NCBI GenBank assembly: GCA_030704615.1
Contig: CM060733.1
Span: 76,112,907 to 76,176,906, forward strand
DNA from: Takakia lepidozioides
Lineage: Eukaryota; Streptophyta; Takakiopsida; Takakiales; Takakiaceae
Length of the DNA stretch: 64,000 nt
Reading direction: 5' to 3'
In this document: piece after piece, positions 22,330 to 32,099 of the stretch
How positions within the stretch are numbered: the first letter of the stretch is position 1
Layout of the letters: every line of letters begins with the position of its first letter
Notes under the pieces: generated by a model
What the model saw: only the letters and a program-made list of their open reading frames with translations
Database searches by the model: none
What the model was told of the DNA's origin: nothing
Translations under genes and position numbers: made by a program

Positions 22330-23638
22330 CTTACTCCGGGTATGGGAGGATGGACGAGTGAGGATTGTTCCTCATCCAACACAGCGAGCGCGATTGGTAC
22401 GCCATACCCATGAGGAGTTGGGACATTTTGGGGGTGCGGCGCACTCATAGTTTGCTGCAAAGACAGTATTGGTGGCAGGGCATGCACACGGATGTGCAAC
22501 AGTTAGTGGCAAGATGCATGGTGTGTGATAGAGTGCGGGCTTCTTTCAATGCACCTACTCCACAATTGCATCCTTTACCCATTATGGGTTTGGGCTATCG
22601 TTGGAGTCTTGACTTCGCACGCCCATTGCCACTGACGATTCGCCATAACAAGTATGTGCTGGTGATGGTGGAACATGGATTGAACTGGTGGCATTGCCTG
22701 ACAAGGCAAGTGAGGGGGTTGCGTATGCATTCTTAGATCGAGTGCTTAGCCAATTTGGTGCTCCAGCCGAGGTACTCACGGACCAGGGGAGAGAGTTCTT
22801 GGGGGAGTTTCAGACTTTGTGTGAGCAAGCCTTGATAGATCACCGCACTACTTCTCGGGGTCATCCCGAGGCTGATGGCTTGGCGGAGAGAGTTGTTCAG
22901 ACAGTCAGAGGTTTGCGCAAGTACGGTTTGCAGAAGAGACACCTAGGAGATTGGGACCTTCAGCTGCCTTGGCTAGCTATGGGCTATAGGTTCAGCAAAC
23001 AAGCTTCACTTGCCTCCTTCTCACCTTACTTTCTTCTCTTCGGCCGAGAGCCGGATTTGCCTGCATCTATTCGCAGGGAAGTTGCAGTAGTTCTCAACCT
23101 TGATGATCCGGATGTGTGGACACAAGCATGTGCCCAGCGGGTAGAGTTGTTCAAGAGAGTCATGCCTATGGCTTTTGAGAACCTTTCTATTGCCCAACAC
23201 CGAGATACAGTGAGATACGCCACTATACGTGGAGGGGGATATCGGCCAGGTGTTTGGCGTTTCCATCCTGAGGACTATGTGTATCTGCAGCAGACAACGC
23301 CTACGACCTTGGATGTCACAGCAGGTCGTGTGATTCTAAGGGTCCGGGAGGTGTTGCTTTCAGGAGTGTTGATTCTGGAGGGTCGAGATGGCATGGTATG
23401 GAAGGACCATGTGCGCAATTGTGCGCCATGCCACCTTCCACATGTGGATGGGAGGATAGATCCCAACCTTGCAGTGGTACCTGCAGGGTTGCGTTGTATG
23501 TTATGTGGGCATGCTGGTGGTGCCGCGACCATGTTGATGTGTGACAAATGCTCAAGGGGGTGGCACATGGGATGCTTGACACCGCCACTTGAGGAGGTTC
23601 CTAGTGGAGAATGGTTGTGTCCACGATGCCTTGGATAG
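22330..23638 (+). pseudogene. Ty3/gypsy integrase with C-terminal PHD finger
   Basis: The HHCC zinc domain is split by a frameshift near 22430: HTHEELGHFGG, then CMVC. The catalytic core has Asp in SLDFA, Asp in VLTDQGREF and Glu in HPEADGLAERV, the complete D,D-E triad. A second frameshift lies near 22675. After the core come SPYFLLFGREP and a C-terminal beta domain. From about 23495 a PHD finger is fused in frame: CMLC, CDKC, GWHMGC and WLCPRC, giving the full Cys4-His-Cys3 pattern plus the conserved Trp. In chromoviruses this end of integrase holds a chromodomain that targets integration. A PHD finger here would plausibly read histone tails. The stop at 23636-23638 ends the polyprotein. 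Confidence 0.85.
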
Positions 23639-23903
23639 AGGTAGTGGGGCATGACAGTGGTGAGGTTGACAATGATCCGAGGTCTAGCTAACGGGAGTTC
23701 AATGCCATGGACACCCAATTGAAGCCATGGATTGCAGGAAGGCGAGTAACGATAGGGCTACTTTTGCACCCGGCCTCTTGATCTATTGCCTTCAGATACT
23801 GGGACTTGGGGCGATTGATGACCATGCGATGATCTTATTGGGATGGATACTTGTCAGCTATCCGGTGTTAGAGGGACCTAATCACCAGCTAGGGGGGCGA
23901 TTG

Positions 23904-23988
23904 TGGTATAGCTTTCTAGGATTGTGTGCTTAGATTGTGTGGTGGACAACGATGTATGTTGTGGCACGATGCTTAGGTGCACGACAGC
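23904..23988 (+). repeat. 85-bp direct repeat, left copy (just before the 3' LTR)
   Basis: TGGTATAGCTTTCTAGG to ...GCACGACAGC abuts the first base of the 3' LTR. The same 85 bp recur, almost unchanged, at 24357-24441 just after the LTR. The repeat begins with TGGTAT, like the start of an initiator-tRNA primer-binding site. Confidence 0.85.
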
Positions 23989-24353
23989 TGTCATAGTTTT
24001 AGTTATGGTTATCTAGAATTACCTACTTCTAGTTAACTAAGACATTTTAGATATCTATATTTATATTTTGAATGTTGGAACCTCATTTGGTCTCACATGC
24101 CAAGTGAGGTGTCGAGCCTCACTTGGGACATGGGGATAGGTTTTCCCCTTGTGAGGATGGAGGAGGCTCATCTTCTTGTAGTTGAGCCTCCATGAGCCTC
24201 TCTCACCTCCATAGCTCTAGGTATTGAAAGGGAGTGTGGTGAAGGCTTTGTACGGTGGATTCCCTTAGCAAAGGTGCCATTGGCTTGACTTAGTTTATGT
24301 GATTGAGTGGATTCATGAGTGGAGGGTTTCCATTATGTTCACTTCCATTATCA
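23989..24353 (+). repeat. 3' LTR (365 bp)
   Basis: It starts TGTCATAG and ends TTATCA, with the same length as the 5' LTR and about 14 differences. It is bracketed by the 85-bp direct repeat, an arrangement not explained by ordinary integration. Confidence 0.8.
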
Positions 24354-24356
24354 TTA

Positions 24357-24441
24357 TGGTATAGCTTTCTAGGATTGTGTGCTTAGATTGTGTGGTGGAC
24401 AACGATGTATGTTGTGGCACAATGCTTAGCTGCACGACAGC
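24357..24441 (+). repeat. 85-bp direct repeat, right copy (just after the 3' LTR)
   Basis: This is the second copy of 23904-23988, beginning three bases after the LTR. The sequence continues into CTCATTGTGG, which is not found after the first copy. Confidence 0.85.
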
Positions 24442-24464
24442 CTCATTGTGGACAACAGTGCCTT

Positions 24465-25088
24465 CATTGTTTGGAGGCATGTCTTGCAATCTAGCTTATA
24501 GTTCGGCTATGCGCAGTGTTTGCCAGTCTAGTCAGTCCTGCAGGGTCCTGATTCGCTGGTCTCTTTCCGCCAGTTGTTCTTCTAACGTTGCAGCCAGTTG
24601 TATTCCGAACGTGTCCGGGATGTACTCCAAATCGTATAGCAACCTTGCGTTCCTCCTACTAGCAGTTTGCCAATTCACTGGACGCAAGAGTATGACCTCC
24701 ACGTACAACATGGCTGCCAAGGTGTACGGGAGTGACCCTTTAAGAGAGGTTGACCCCACAATGTGCAATGCACCTCATTCGCCCTATGCTGGAAATGCAA
24801 GTTCATACAAAACCTGGACTCTGCGTAATTGTTTCGGGTTTGCACGTCATGCCTATCCAAAGGCCACAATCGATTGATGTGGTACCATTTCACGAATTTT
24901 TTGCATCTCGTCATCGGCCACCTGAACTCTTCCGAAACATCTTCCCAGCCCTCTTCTGCTAGTATGCTAGGGTCACCATATACTTCCCAATTCAAGTCTT
25001 GCCTTGACTTTTTGATTTTCTTAGAAGGCGGTCCATGTTCATTGGGGTCATCTCTTCCATGACGGTCATCGTCCTGGCCTTCTGCCAT
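24465..25088 (-). pseudogene. hypothetical protein with coiled-coil tail, broken
   Basis: The minus-strand frame starts MAEGQDDDRHGRDDPNEHG and a Lys-rich PSKKIKKSRQD (possible nuclear signal). EEGWEDVSEEFRWPM and KFVKWYHINRLWP follow. Near 24765 the frame changes to KGSLPYTLAAMLYVEVILLR and then LEEQLAERDQRIRTLQD, a heptad-like coiled coil. TGA and TAG codons interrupt the tail, whose Leu/Ile spacing continues to LQDMPPN. No family is recognised. It lies between the gypsy element and the palindrome array and may be an accessory ORF of a DNA transposon or a host gene relic. Confidence 0.4.
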
Positions 25089-25440
25089 TCTGCAACAATC
25101 GGAGCAACACTAAACGAGGTTTACTAATAAATCGTAACTCTAAACACTTCACCCTAAACGAGTTTGAGTAGGTGTCAAAATAGTTCCTAAAAGCTAGTTT
25201 TGTAGAATAAAATGATCCTGGAAGCCAGAGGAGGGCCTATGGGAGCATTCTGCAACGACCTCACAGAAATCACGACAAAAAATACCCCTCACCCAACCAA
25301 TGGCCTCCTTCTCCACGTGACTACGTGTCGTGGAAAAATGCCACGCACACAAAAGTTGTGTGGAGAGGAAGTGAGTGGAGAATAAGCCACCCTTGGCATA
25401 TATGCCCCCCCCCCGCCCCCAATTCCTCGGGCCACGTGCA
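25089..25440. other. spacer before the palindrome array
   Basis: No gene is seen. It includes CGTGACTACGTG and a C-rich tract at 25406-25418 that begins the first higher-order unit of the array. No copy of the terminal motif found at 32.0, 35.8 and 56.6 kb is recognisable here. Confidence 0.4.
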
Positions 25441-25444
25441 GGGC

Positions 25445-27285
25445 GAACCTTCTATAAGCGACCACCAACTTGGCGGTCGCTCCATTTTCCGGGAAAAAAA
25501 AACAAATAAGCGACCGCCAGAACTAGCGGTCGCTCCAATTTTCGTAAAAAAAAGAACGACCGCCAAAACTGACGGTCGCTCCATTTTTCGAAAATAAAAT
25601 AAATAAACGACCGCCAACATATGCGGTCGCCACATTTACAGAGATATTAAGAACAATTAAAATAAAAACGACCGTCAGTAATGGCGGTCGCTTCATTTTC
25701 AATTAAAATAAAAGCGACCGCCAGTCATGGCGGTCGCTCCATTTCCAACATAATTTTAATAACAGCGACCGCCGGTAGTGGCGGTCGCTGGATTTACAAC
25801 AAAAAAACAGTTGCGGCGACCGCCCGTAATGACGGTCGCTCGATTTTCCTCCAAAAAATAGAGAAGCGACCGCCTGTAATGGCGGTCGCTTCATTTTCAA
25901 AACAATTAAAATAAAATCGACCGCCACAAATGCGGTCGCTCCATTTCCAACCAAATTTAAATAAAAGCGACCGCCACTAATGGCGGTCGCTGCAATTACA
26001 AAAAACAACAATAGCGGCGACCGCCCCTAATGGCGGTCACTCGAATTTCCTCCAAACAACAAAAAAGCGACCGCCAGTAACGGCGGTCGCCTCATTTCTA
26101 AAATAATTAAAATAAAAGCGACCGCTATTAATGGCGGTCGCTTCATTTCCAAAATAATTAAAATAAAAACGACCGCCATGTATCCCCCCCCCTGCCATTC
26201 CTCGCTCCACGCACAGGACAGACCTCGTAAAAGCGACCGGCACCTTCGATGTCGCCCCATTTCCAAAAATAAAAAATAAAAGCGACCGCCAGTAATGGCG
26301 GTCGCTGCATTTTAAGAAATAACCATTACAGTGACCGCCAGAAATGGCGGTCGCTGCATTTTGTAAAAACAAAAATTGCCAGTAATGGAAGTGAGGGGAG
26401 AATGACTGGGAGCTTATATGCCCCCCCTCCCGCCTCATTCTTCGCTCCATGCGCAGGGCAAACCTCGTAGAAGAGACCGCCACTTTTGCGGTCGCTCCAT
26501 TTAAAAATAAAAATAAAAGGACTGCAAGTAATGGCGGTCGCTGCATTTTAAAAAATAAGCATTACAGCGACCGCCATAAATGGCGGTCGCTGCATTTTGT
26601 AAAAATAAAAACTGCCAGTAATGGAGTGTGAGGGGAGAATGACTGGGAGCTTATATCCCCCCCCCCTCATTCCTCGCTCCACGCGTAGGGCAGACCTCGT
26701 AGAAGCGACCGCCACCTTGACGGTCGCTCCATTTAAAAACAAGAAAAATGGACCACCACAAATGGCGGTCGCTCCATTTCGCGAAAAAAAAGAAAAAAAA
26801 ACGACCGCCAGTACTGGCTGTCGCTGCATTTTAAAAAAGAACAATTACAGCGACCTCCAGTAATGGCGATCACTGCATTTACAAAAACAAAAAAAAACTT
26901 CAAGCGACCGCCAGTAATGGAAGTGAGGGGAGAATGAGTCCGAGCTTATATGCCCCCCTCCCCCCCGCCTCACTCCTCGCTCCATGCGCAGGGCACCCTC
27001 GTAGAAGCGACCGCCACCTTGGTGGTCGCTCCATTTAAGAATCCCAAAAAAGCGATCGCAAAATATGGCGATCGATCCATTTTCCAAAATTAAAAAAAAA
27101 ACAACGGACCGCCACTATTGGCGGTTACTGGATTTTCAGAAAAAATAGAAATTAAAGCGACCGCCAGTAATTTTACGAAGAAACAAAAGACGGTCGCTAT
27201 TACATTGCGTTCACTGTATTTACAAAGAATAAAAAACAAATGCGACCGCCAGTGATGTCGGTCGCTGCATTAAAATTAAAATAAA
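25445..27285. repeat. palindrome array 1
   Basis: About 25-30 short palindromes of type AGCGACCGCCAGTAATGGCG + GTCGCT, spaced roughly 60-65 bp, are separated by AT-rich linkers such as CATTTTCAAAATAATT. Four or five higher-order units begin with a C-tract and TCGCTCCACGCGCAGGGCA (near 25400, 26180, 26425, 26660 and 26955). Many palindromes carry compensating or single changes (GGTGGTCGC, GACGGTCGC). The repetitive open frames here (SGGRSIF-type peptides) are by-products. Confidence 0.9.
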
Positions 27286-27538
27286 TGCAGAGTTGGAAGC
27301 ATGGCACAATTGTTCTCCATTCCACAAGCAAATCACCGAACACAAACATGAACAAGTGACGGTGCCTTTGGCTGACATTTTGGCTGGTATACACATGGGC
27401 AACATCTTGTATTTTCCAACACATACACAACAGCAATACAAATACTCATAGTGACGATGATCACACTGATATTACTTCACTACAGAAATGTAAACATGTC
27501 AATTAAAATGTGCTAATGCATGCCTACAGCTGTTTTGC

Positions 27539-30485
27539 TTCAATTCTTTCTACTGCTTCGACGGTGGGACGAAGAAGATCCTAATCCTAATACTCCGATG
27601 GGTTGAAAATCCGAGTCATCCTCGACTTCACCACCATTGCCATGATCAGTGCTGCAATCGTCATCCCTATCCGACCTCATATGTCCGGGCTTTTGAATCT
27701 GCAAGCGATCTCGAACCACATTTAGTACTCTTGAGGTCGACTCCCACTCCGGTCTTGAATACCATCCACGATATCTGGCCTGTTTGTGAGCCGATCGCCT
27801 ACAAAAGGTTGGACTGTTCTCTGTCGTTTATGGACTTGGGACGCAATCGAAGGTGGTCTCGAAGGAGGTACCGGAGGGGGGTCTGCCCGAGATGGACCGG
27901 CATTAGACGGTCCGGCATGAGAGGAACCACGGGTCTGCTGCGCAACACGTCGGTTAAGGTGGAATTGTAGTGGCAGGTTGTCCTCATCCGAGGCTTCAAC
28001 TTCCACATGGTCCAATGCAGCAGAATGATGCGTGCGTGTGGAAAACAGATCAACTCTGTTGCTCCTTAATGTCCGTTGTGTTGATGGGGAGCTGATCGGT
28101 TTTGGCATTGTGGTGGAGCTGATTGTATCGGTGAGGCATGATCTCGTCTCGTCGACTGTACAATGGGTTCGACACCATCGTTTGTATAAACAGGGTTGCG
28201 TACGTCGCTCGGTCCTGGAAGTTCATCACCCCTAAGCTCCATTGGGGCACTACCGGTGGCTTCAGCGTGTAGTGGGGGGCGAGGGTCGATCCCAACTTCA
28301 TTTTGAGGACCATGTTCTGGGGATGACACAATTGCAGCTTCACATTCATCTGCGATACGCACTTCTTCAAGAAGGTCATCAAAGGTCGGCTGGATATAAA
28401 CATCATCCTCTGTGAATGTAAACGGTTCATACGTATTTTTGGGAGCATCATCGGATCCATCTTCACTATCGGAGGCAGATGATTTCCTCTGAGATGATTC
28501 TCTCTGAGGCTCAGTATCGTCACTCATCAAATCTACCTCAGAAGCAGAGTCTTCGGAATGTAAATTCCTCTTATACCATGCTGCAGCATCATCTGCTGCC
28601 TCCTCACGTAGCAGTCGGCAATTGGTATACACATACACCAATTTGTCAGCACTCGCGAGATTCAACCTGTTGTGAATCTTGTTGTGAACAAATGAGTAAC
28701 TGCTCCAATTGCGTTCGCAAGATGAGGCAGAACACACTTGAGCAAGAATACGCTTCGCAATGGGAGCCAATGTTTTTGCTCCAGCTCCAATCAGATCCCA
28801 CTATTCATGTGGCAACATATTGAGCTCTTTTGGATCCGGCATATCCTTAAAAAGGGTCGCGACGATCTGAGAAACATTGGTACTCGGATATAGCTCTCTC
28901 TGCCATGTTCGGCGGAGCCAGTCGCATGAGCACTCGCACGAGGCCGGCCTTGGCATCAGCGTCATCTCGGAGCATGGTATTGTTGAGCAAGAATGGATTG
29001 AGCAAAGCCCCCGCATAATGCAAGTCCGTTCGAACCATCGAACGACGGTCGTAAAATGCATCATTAGCACTATCTGCAAGTTCAAGTTCCAAGGAGAAGG
29101 GAGGATGCCTCAAGGATTGGATGTGTTTATCAAGATTTTGCATTAGTAACCATGCCTTGCCCATTACTGGTTGTTTTCCATCAAACTCCTGCAAGACGAT
29201 TAACACCGGCTCTACTATACAAACAAAGTTTTCACATTTCTTCCAGAAAACATCGCTGCGAATGCTATTTCGAACTTTTCGACTTTTGCCCAATGACTTG
29301 GCTTTTCAGGAGTCTCGCAATGTCCGTGTGTACGCATCCTATTGAGGATCGATGATGGTGTGCTCCAGACTGCTCTTCACCGTCACCAACCGATCCACCA
29401 TCAAGAAATTAGTGGCAAAACGAGTCTCGCCTGGATTGCGGAGGCTGTATTTGAGTTCGTGCTTTCTACATATTGCCAAAGGGATGTGGTATGTGCGGAT
29501 GAACGACACAACAGTCTTCGCTCGCTTGACAAGTTGTTTCACCCACTCTTCTTTTCCCCAATCTTCCAAAAGGAGATCAATGATATGAGCAACACAACCT
29601 TGATAGTACATATGGGGATATCATGCCAACAACATGTCTGTAGTGTTTCTCATGTTAGCGGCATTATCTGTGCATATTTACACGATTCTATCACTTCCGA
29701 CCTGTTCGATGAAGTCCGTCAATAATTGACATTTGATAACATCCATCTTTCTTCTCGCCGCTAGTGTCGACCGATCCCAAGAATTGTTCTCCAGCTAGAC
29801 ATACGAGCATGACATTGAACAACGGTCTGTTTGTAACAGAACTCCAACCATCGGCACATATAGTACTTCCATATTTTCTGATGCACTTGCCCGTCCTATC
29901 GTTGACATTTTGGGTAAGCTCGGTCATGACGTCTTCTAGCAATGCTGTGCGGAGATTGTGATAAGTCGGAGGCATATACGTGGATCTGGACTCCGAGCTT
30001 GCTCTAACGGCAGAAACAAATGCCGGAAGTCTTGCCACATTAAATGGTATGTTGGCCTCGAAGAAAAACTGCGCCCATTTTTTATCCAACTGTCTTTTCG
30101 TAGACAAGTTAAGACCTTTCTGCATGGATTGCTGCCGTAATACTCTACTCCGTTGAAGTGTAGGGGTACAAAGAGGTGTTGAAGCAGGTGTTGCTCCGGC
30201 ACAATCCACTTGTCCAAGGACACCCGAAGCCTCACAAGAGTCGCCCTGGGTACTAATTGGGGCATCCTGACGGGAAGATGAAGTGTTCTGCTCAGAGGTC
30301 ATGTCCAGATTCAAAGACATTGAAATATTGCCTCCACACTGGGCAAAGTGGTTTTTTACCCACATAGATGCTTTAGGGCATAAACCCACCCCAACGCTCT
30401 TCATACTTTTATAGTCGAGGTGAGCGAGCAACCAATCCTTACGATAAAAAAACTTTAATCCACATAGGTTGCACTCAACATTACT
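27539..30485 (-). pseudogene. hAT transposase (BED finger, DUF659, hAT dimerisation), copy 1
   Basis: On the minus strand the protein starts with a BED-type finger: CNLCG, then a downstream His and LCP, as in plant DUF659 transposases. It continues with ICADGWSSVTNRPLFNVMLV (DUF659), TDNAANM around 29670 with a catalytic Asp, YYQGCVAHIIDLLLEDWGK, and the dimerisation end SSCERNWSSYSFVHNKIHNR plus DKLVYVYTN. An acidic, Pro/Ser-rich tail runs to about 27540. Stops or frameshifts occur near 29690, 29610, 29340, 28850 and 28080. hAT transposases cut and paste DNA using a D,D,E RNase H-like core. Copy 2 at 59.8 kb is clearly homologous. The palindrome arrays on both sides are probably its cis sequences. 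Confidence 0.85.
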
Positions 30486-30965
30486 AGTGGCACTGACTGT
30501 GTTCGGGATTGCCGTATATCAAGGGCTTCATTCCTCCCTCATCTTCACTCAATATCCACTCCCCTGAGCCCTAGCGATGTAAACAACAAAAAACAGTCAC
30601 CTATAAATGAATGTGTTGTGAATGTAGAGTATAATGCGATAGCCCAACACTTCTACACCTGTCAGCAAACCAAATGGGTCGATGTGGATTGTAGTGTTGA
30701 GCTTATACACAATCTGCTGAAGTGGCTTTGGTGGAAGCCACAACGGCAAAAGATGCGCACCCTCCTCTTGGGCTACACTCTCGTTCAATGGAAGAGAACA
30801 TCCAAAGCAACCTCAAGTGTTTGCGCCAAAAGAAGTGATGAGCTTGGTGACCCTCCTCCCTTATACATGATCCAAGAATGATGAAAGTGAAATGAAAGTG
30901 AAATGAATAAATGACGAACCAATAGCGCCCACCCGAAAAAGGCTGTACAACCATATTTGTTATAA
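30486..30965. other. 5' untranslated region of the hAT element
   Basis: This holds the sequence between the transposase start and the second palindrome array. Several short open frames are present but no recognised domain. The transposase promoter should lie here or in the array. Confidence 0.4.
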
Positions 30966-31925
30966 TTTTGAAATTAAACGACCGCTAATATTACGGTTGC
31001 TATTTCAATTTTTTATGAAAAACAAGCGACCGCCACTACTGCGGTCGCTTTTATTTCCTTTCATTTTGTGCAATATTGCGATCACTTCTATTTTGTATAC
31101 TTTTAAATTTAAACGACCGCTCGTATGGCGGTCGCTATTTTTTTTTATTTCAAAATATAATACGACTACCGGTATGGCGGTCGCTTCAATTGTTAATATA
31201 TTTAAAATAAAACGACCGCCAATATGGTGGTCGTTTTTTTTAAAATTTTTTTTTAAAAAAACACGACCGCCAATATGGTGGTCGTTTTTTTTTAAATTTT
31301 TTTTAAAAAAAACACGACCGCCAGTAAGGCGGTCGCTTTTAATCTTTATATTTTCAAGTTTAAGCGACCTCCAGGCTGGCGGTTGCTTAAACTTAATATA
31401 TATTTTAAAATTGACGCGACCGCCGGTTTGGTGGTCGCAAATATTGTATTGTTTTAAAATAAGCGACCACCGGTGAGGTGGTCGCTTTTATTTTCATATG
31501 TTGCCTGTTTTATTTATATAATTTTAAATTTACCATCCGCCATATGGCGGTTGTTTGTTTTTCTATATATTTTTTAAATTAAGCGACCGCCCAATGTCGG
31601 TTGCTGTTTTTCTAATATATTTTTGAAATTATCCGACCGCCATATGACGGTCGCTTGTTCTGTACATATTTACAAAATAGTGCGATCGCCAATACGACTG
31701 TCAATCTTGTTTTATTTTTAAAATAAATTGAAACGACCGCCAAGATAGCGGTCGATATATATTTTTTAAATTTGAAAATAAAGTGACCGCCAGTGCGCCC
31801 GCCAATCTTGTTTTTTTTTTTAAAAATAAATTGAAGCGACCGCCAATTATGGCGGTCGCTATTTTTTTTTTAATTTCGAAAAACAAAGCGACCGCCATAA
31901 ATGGCGGTCGCGTTCATTTTGTTAA
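30966..31925. repeat. palindrome array 2
   Basis: About 14-16 units of AGCGACCGCC...GGCGGTCGCT type are spaced 55-70 bp, with T- and A-rich linkers (TTTTTTTTAAA). Copies are more diverged than in array 1 (GGTGGTCG, GGCGGTTG, GCGATCGCC). The array runs to 31925 and is followed by the terminal motif. Confidence 0.9.
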
Positions 31926-32024
31926 TTTTCAAAATGTATTTGCCACCGCCACCGTGTCGGCGACATGGCTGCTTAAGTGGCAGTATTTTACCTGGTAATA
32001 TTTTTTCCAGAATATTCCCCGAAC

Positions 32025-32053
32025 CTGACGTGACAGAGGTCCCGTCAGCGTCA
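32025..32053 (-). repeat. hAT terminal motif, copy A
   Basis: Read on the minus strand: TGACGCTGACGGGACCTCTG then TCACGTCAG. It matches motifs at 35834-35860 and 56561-56589. In all three places the array lies on the same side of the motif. It is probably at or close to the transposon terminus. Confidence 0.6.
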
Positions 32054-32099
32054 GACGGACGTGACACTGATAACCGGGGAAAATGATGATGCAACAAGG

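Larger units (their letters stand above)
14717..24353 (+). mobile_element. Ty3/gypsy-like LTR retrotransposon with cytosine methyltransferase and PHD finger
   Basis: Two 365-bp direct repeats, both starting TGTCAT and ending TTATCA (14717-15081 and 23989-24353), enclose a plus-strand coding region. The order is nucleocapsid zinc knuckles, aspartic protease, cytosine-5 methyltransferase, reverse transcriptase, RNase H and integrase with a C-terminal PHD finger. RT before integrase identifies the Ty3/gypsy order. The LTRs differ at about 14 positions by eye, so the insertion is not recent. Several stops and frameshifts in pol make this copy non-autonomous. No 5-bp target duplication is visible (ATCCT before, TTATG after), and an 85-bp direct repeat brackets the 3' LTR. 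Confidence 0.85.
25400..32080 (-). mobile_element. hAT-type DNA transposon with giant subterminal palindrome arrays
   Basis: A minus-strand hAT transposase (27.5-30.5 kb) is flanked on both sides by arrays of the same GCGACCGCCA...TGGCGGTCGC palindrome (25.45-27.28 and 30.97-31.92 kb). On the 5' side the array is closed by a motif (32025-32053) that recurs beside two other arrays in the window. hAT elements are known to carry short transposase-binding repeats near their ends; here such repeats would have grown to 1-2 kb per side. The left end and target duplication were not found, so the 25400 boundary is approximate. Confidence 0.5.

Noticed and set aside
14717-24353. Target-site duplication of the gypsy element
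   Set aside because: Flanking pentamers differ (ATCCT and TTATG), so no duplication was claimed.
25325-26863. Several open frames on both strands within the palindrome array
   Set aside because: They encode the same short peptide (GGRS-type) once per repeat unit. Frames exist on both strands because the units are palindromic.
25445-27285. CRISPR-like array (short repeats with regular spacing)
   Set aside because: The repeats are themselves palindromic and variable, the linkers are similar AT-rich sequences and not unique spacers, there are no cas genes, and the context is eukaryotic.
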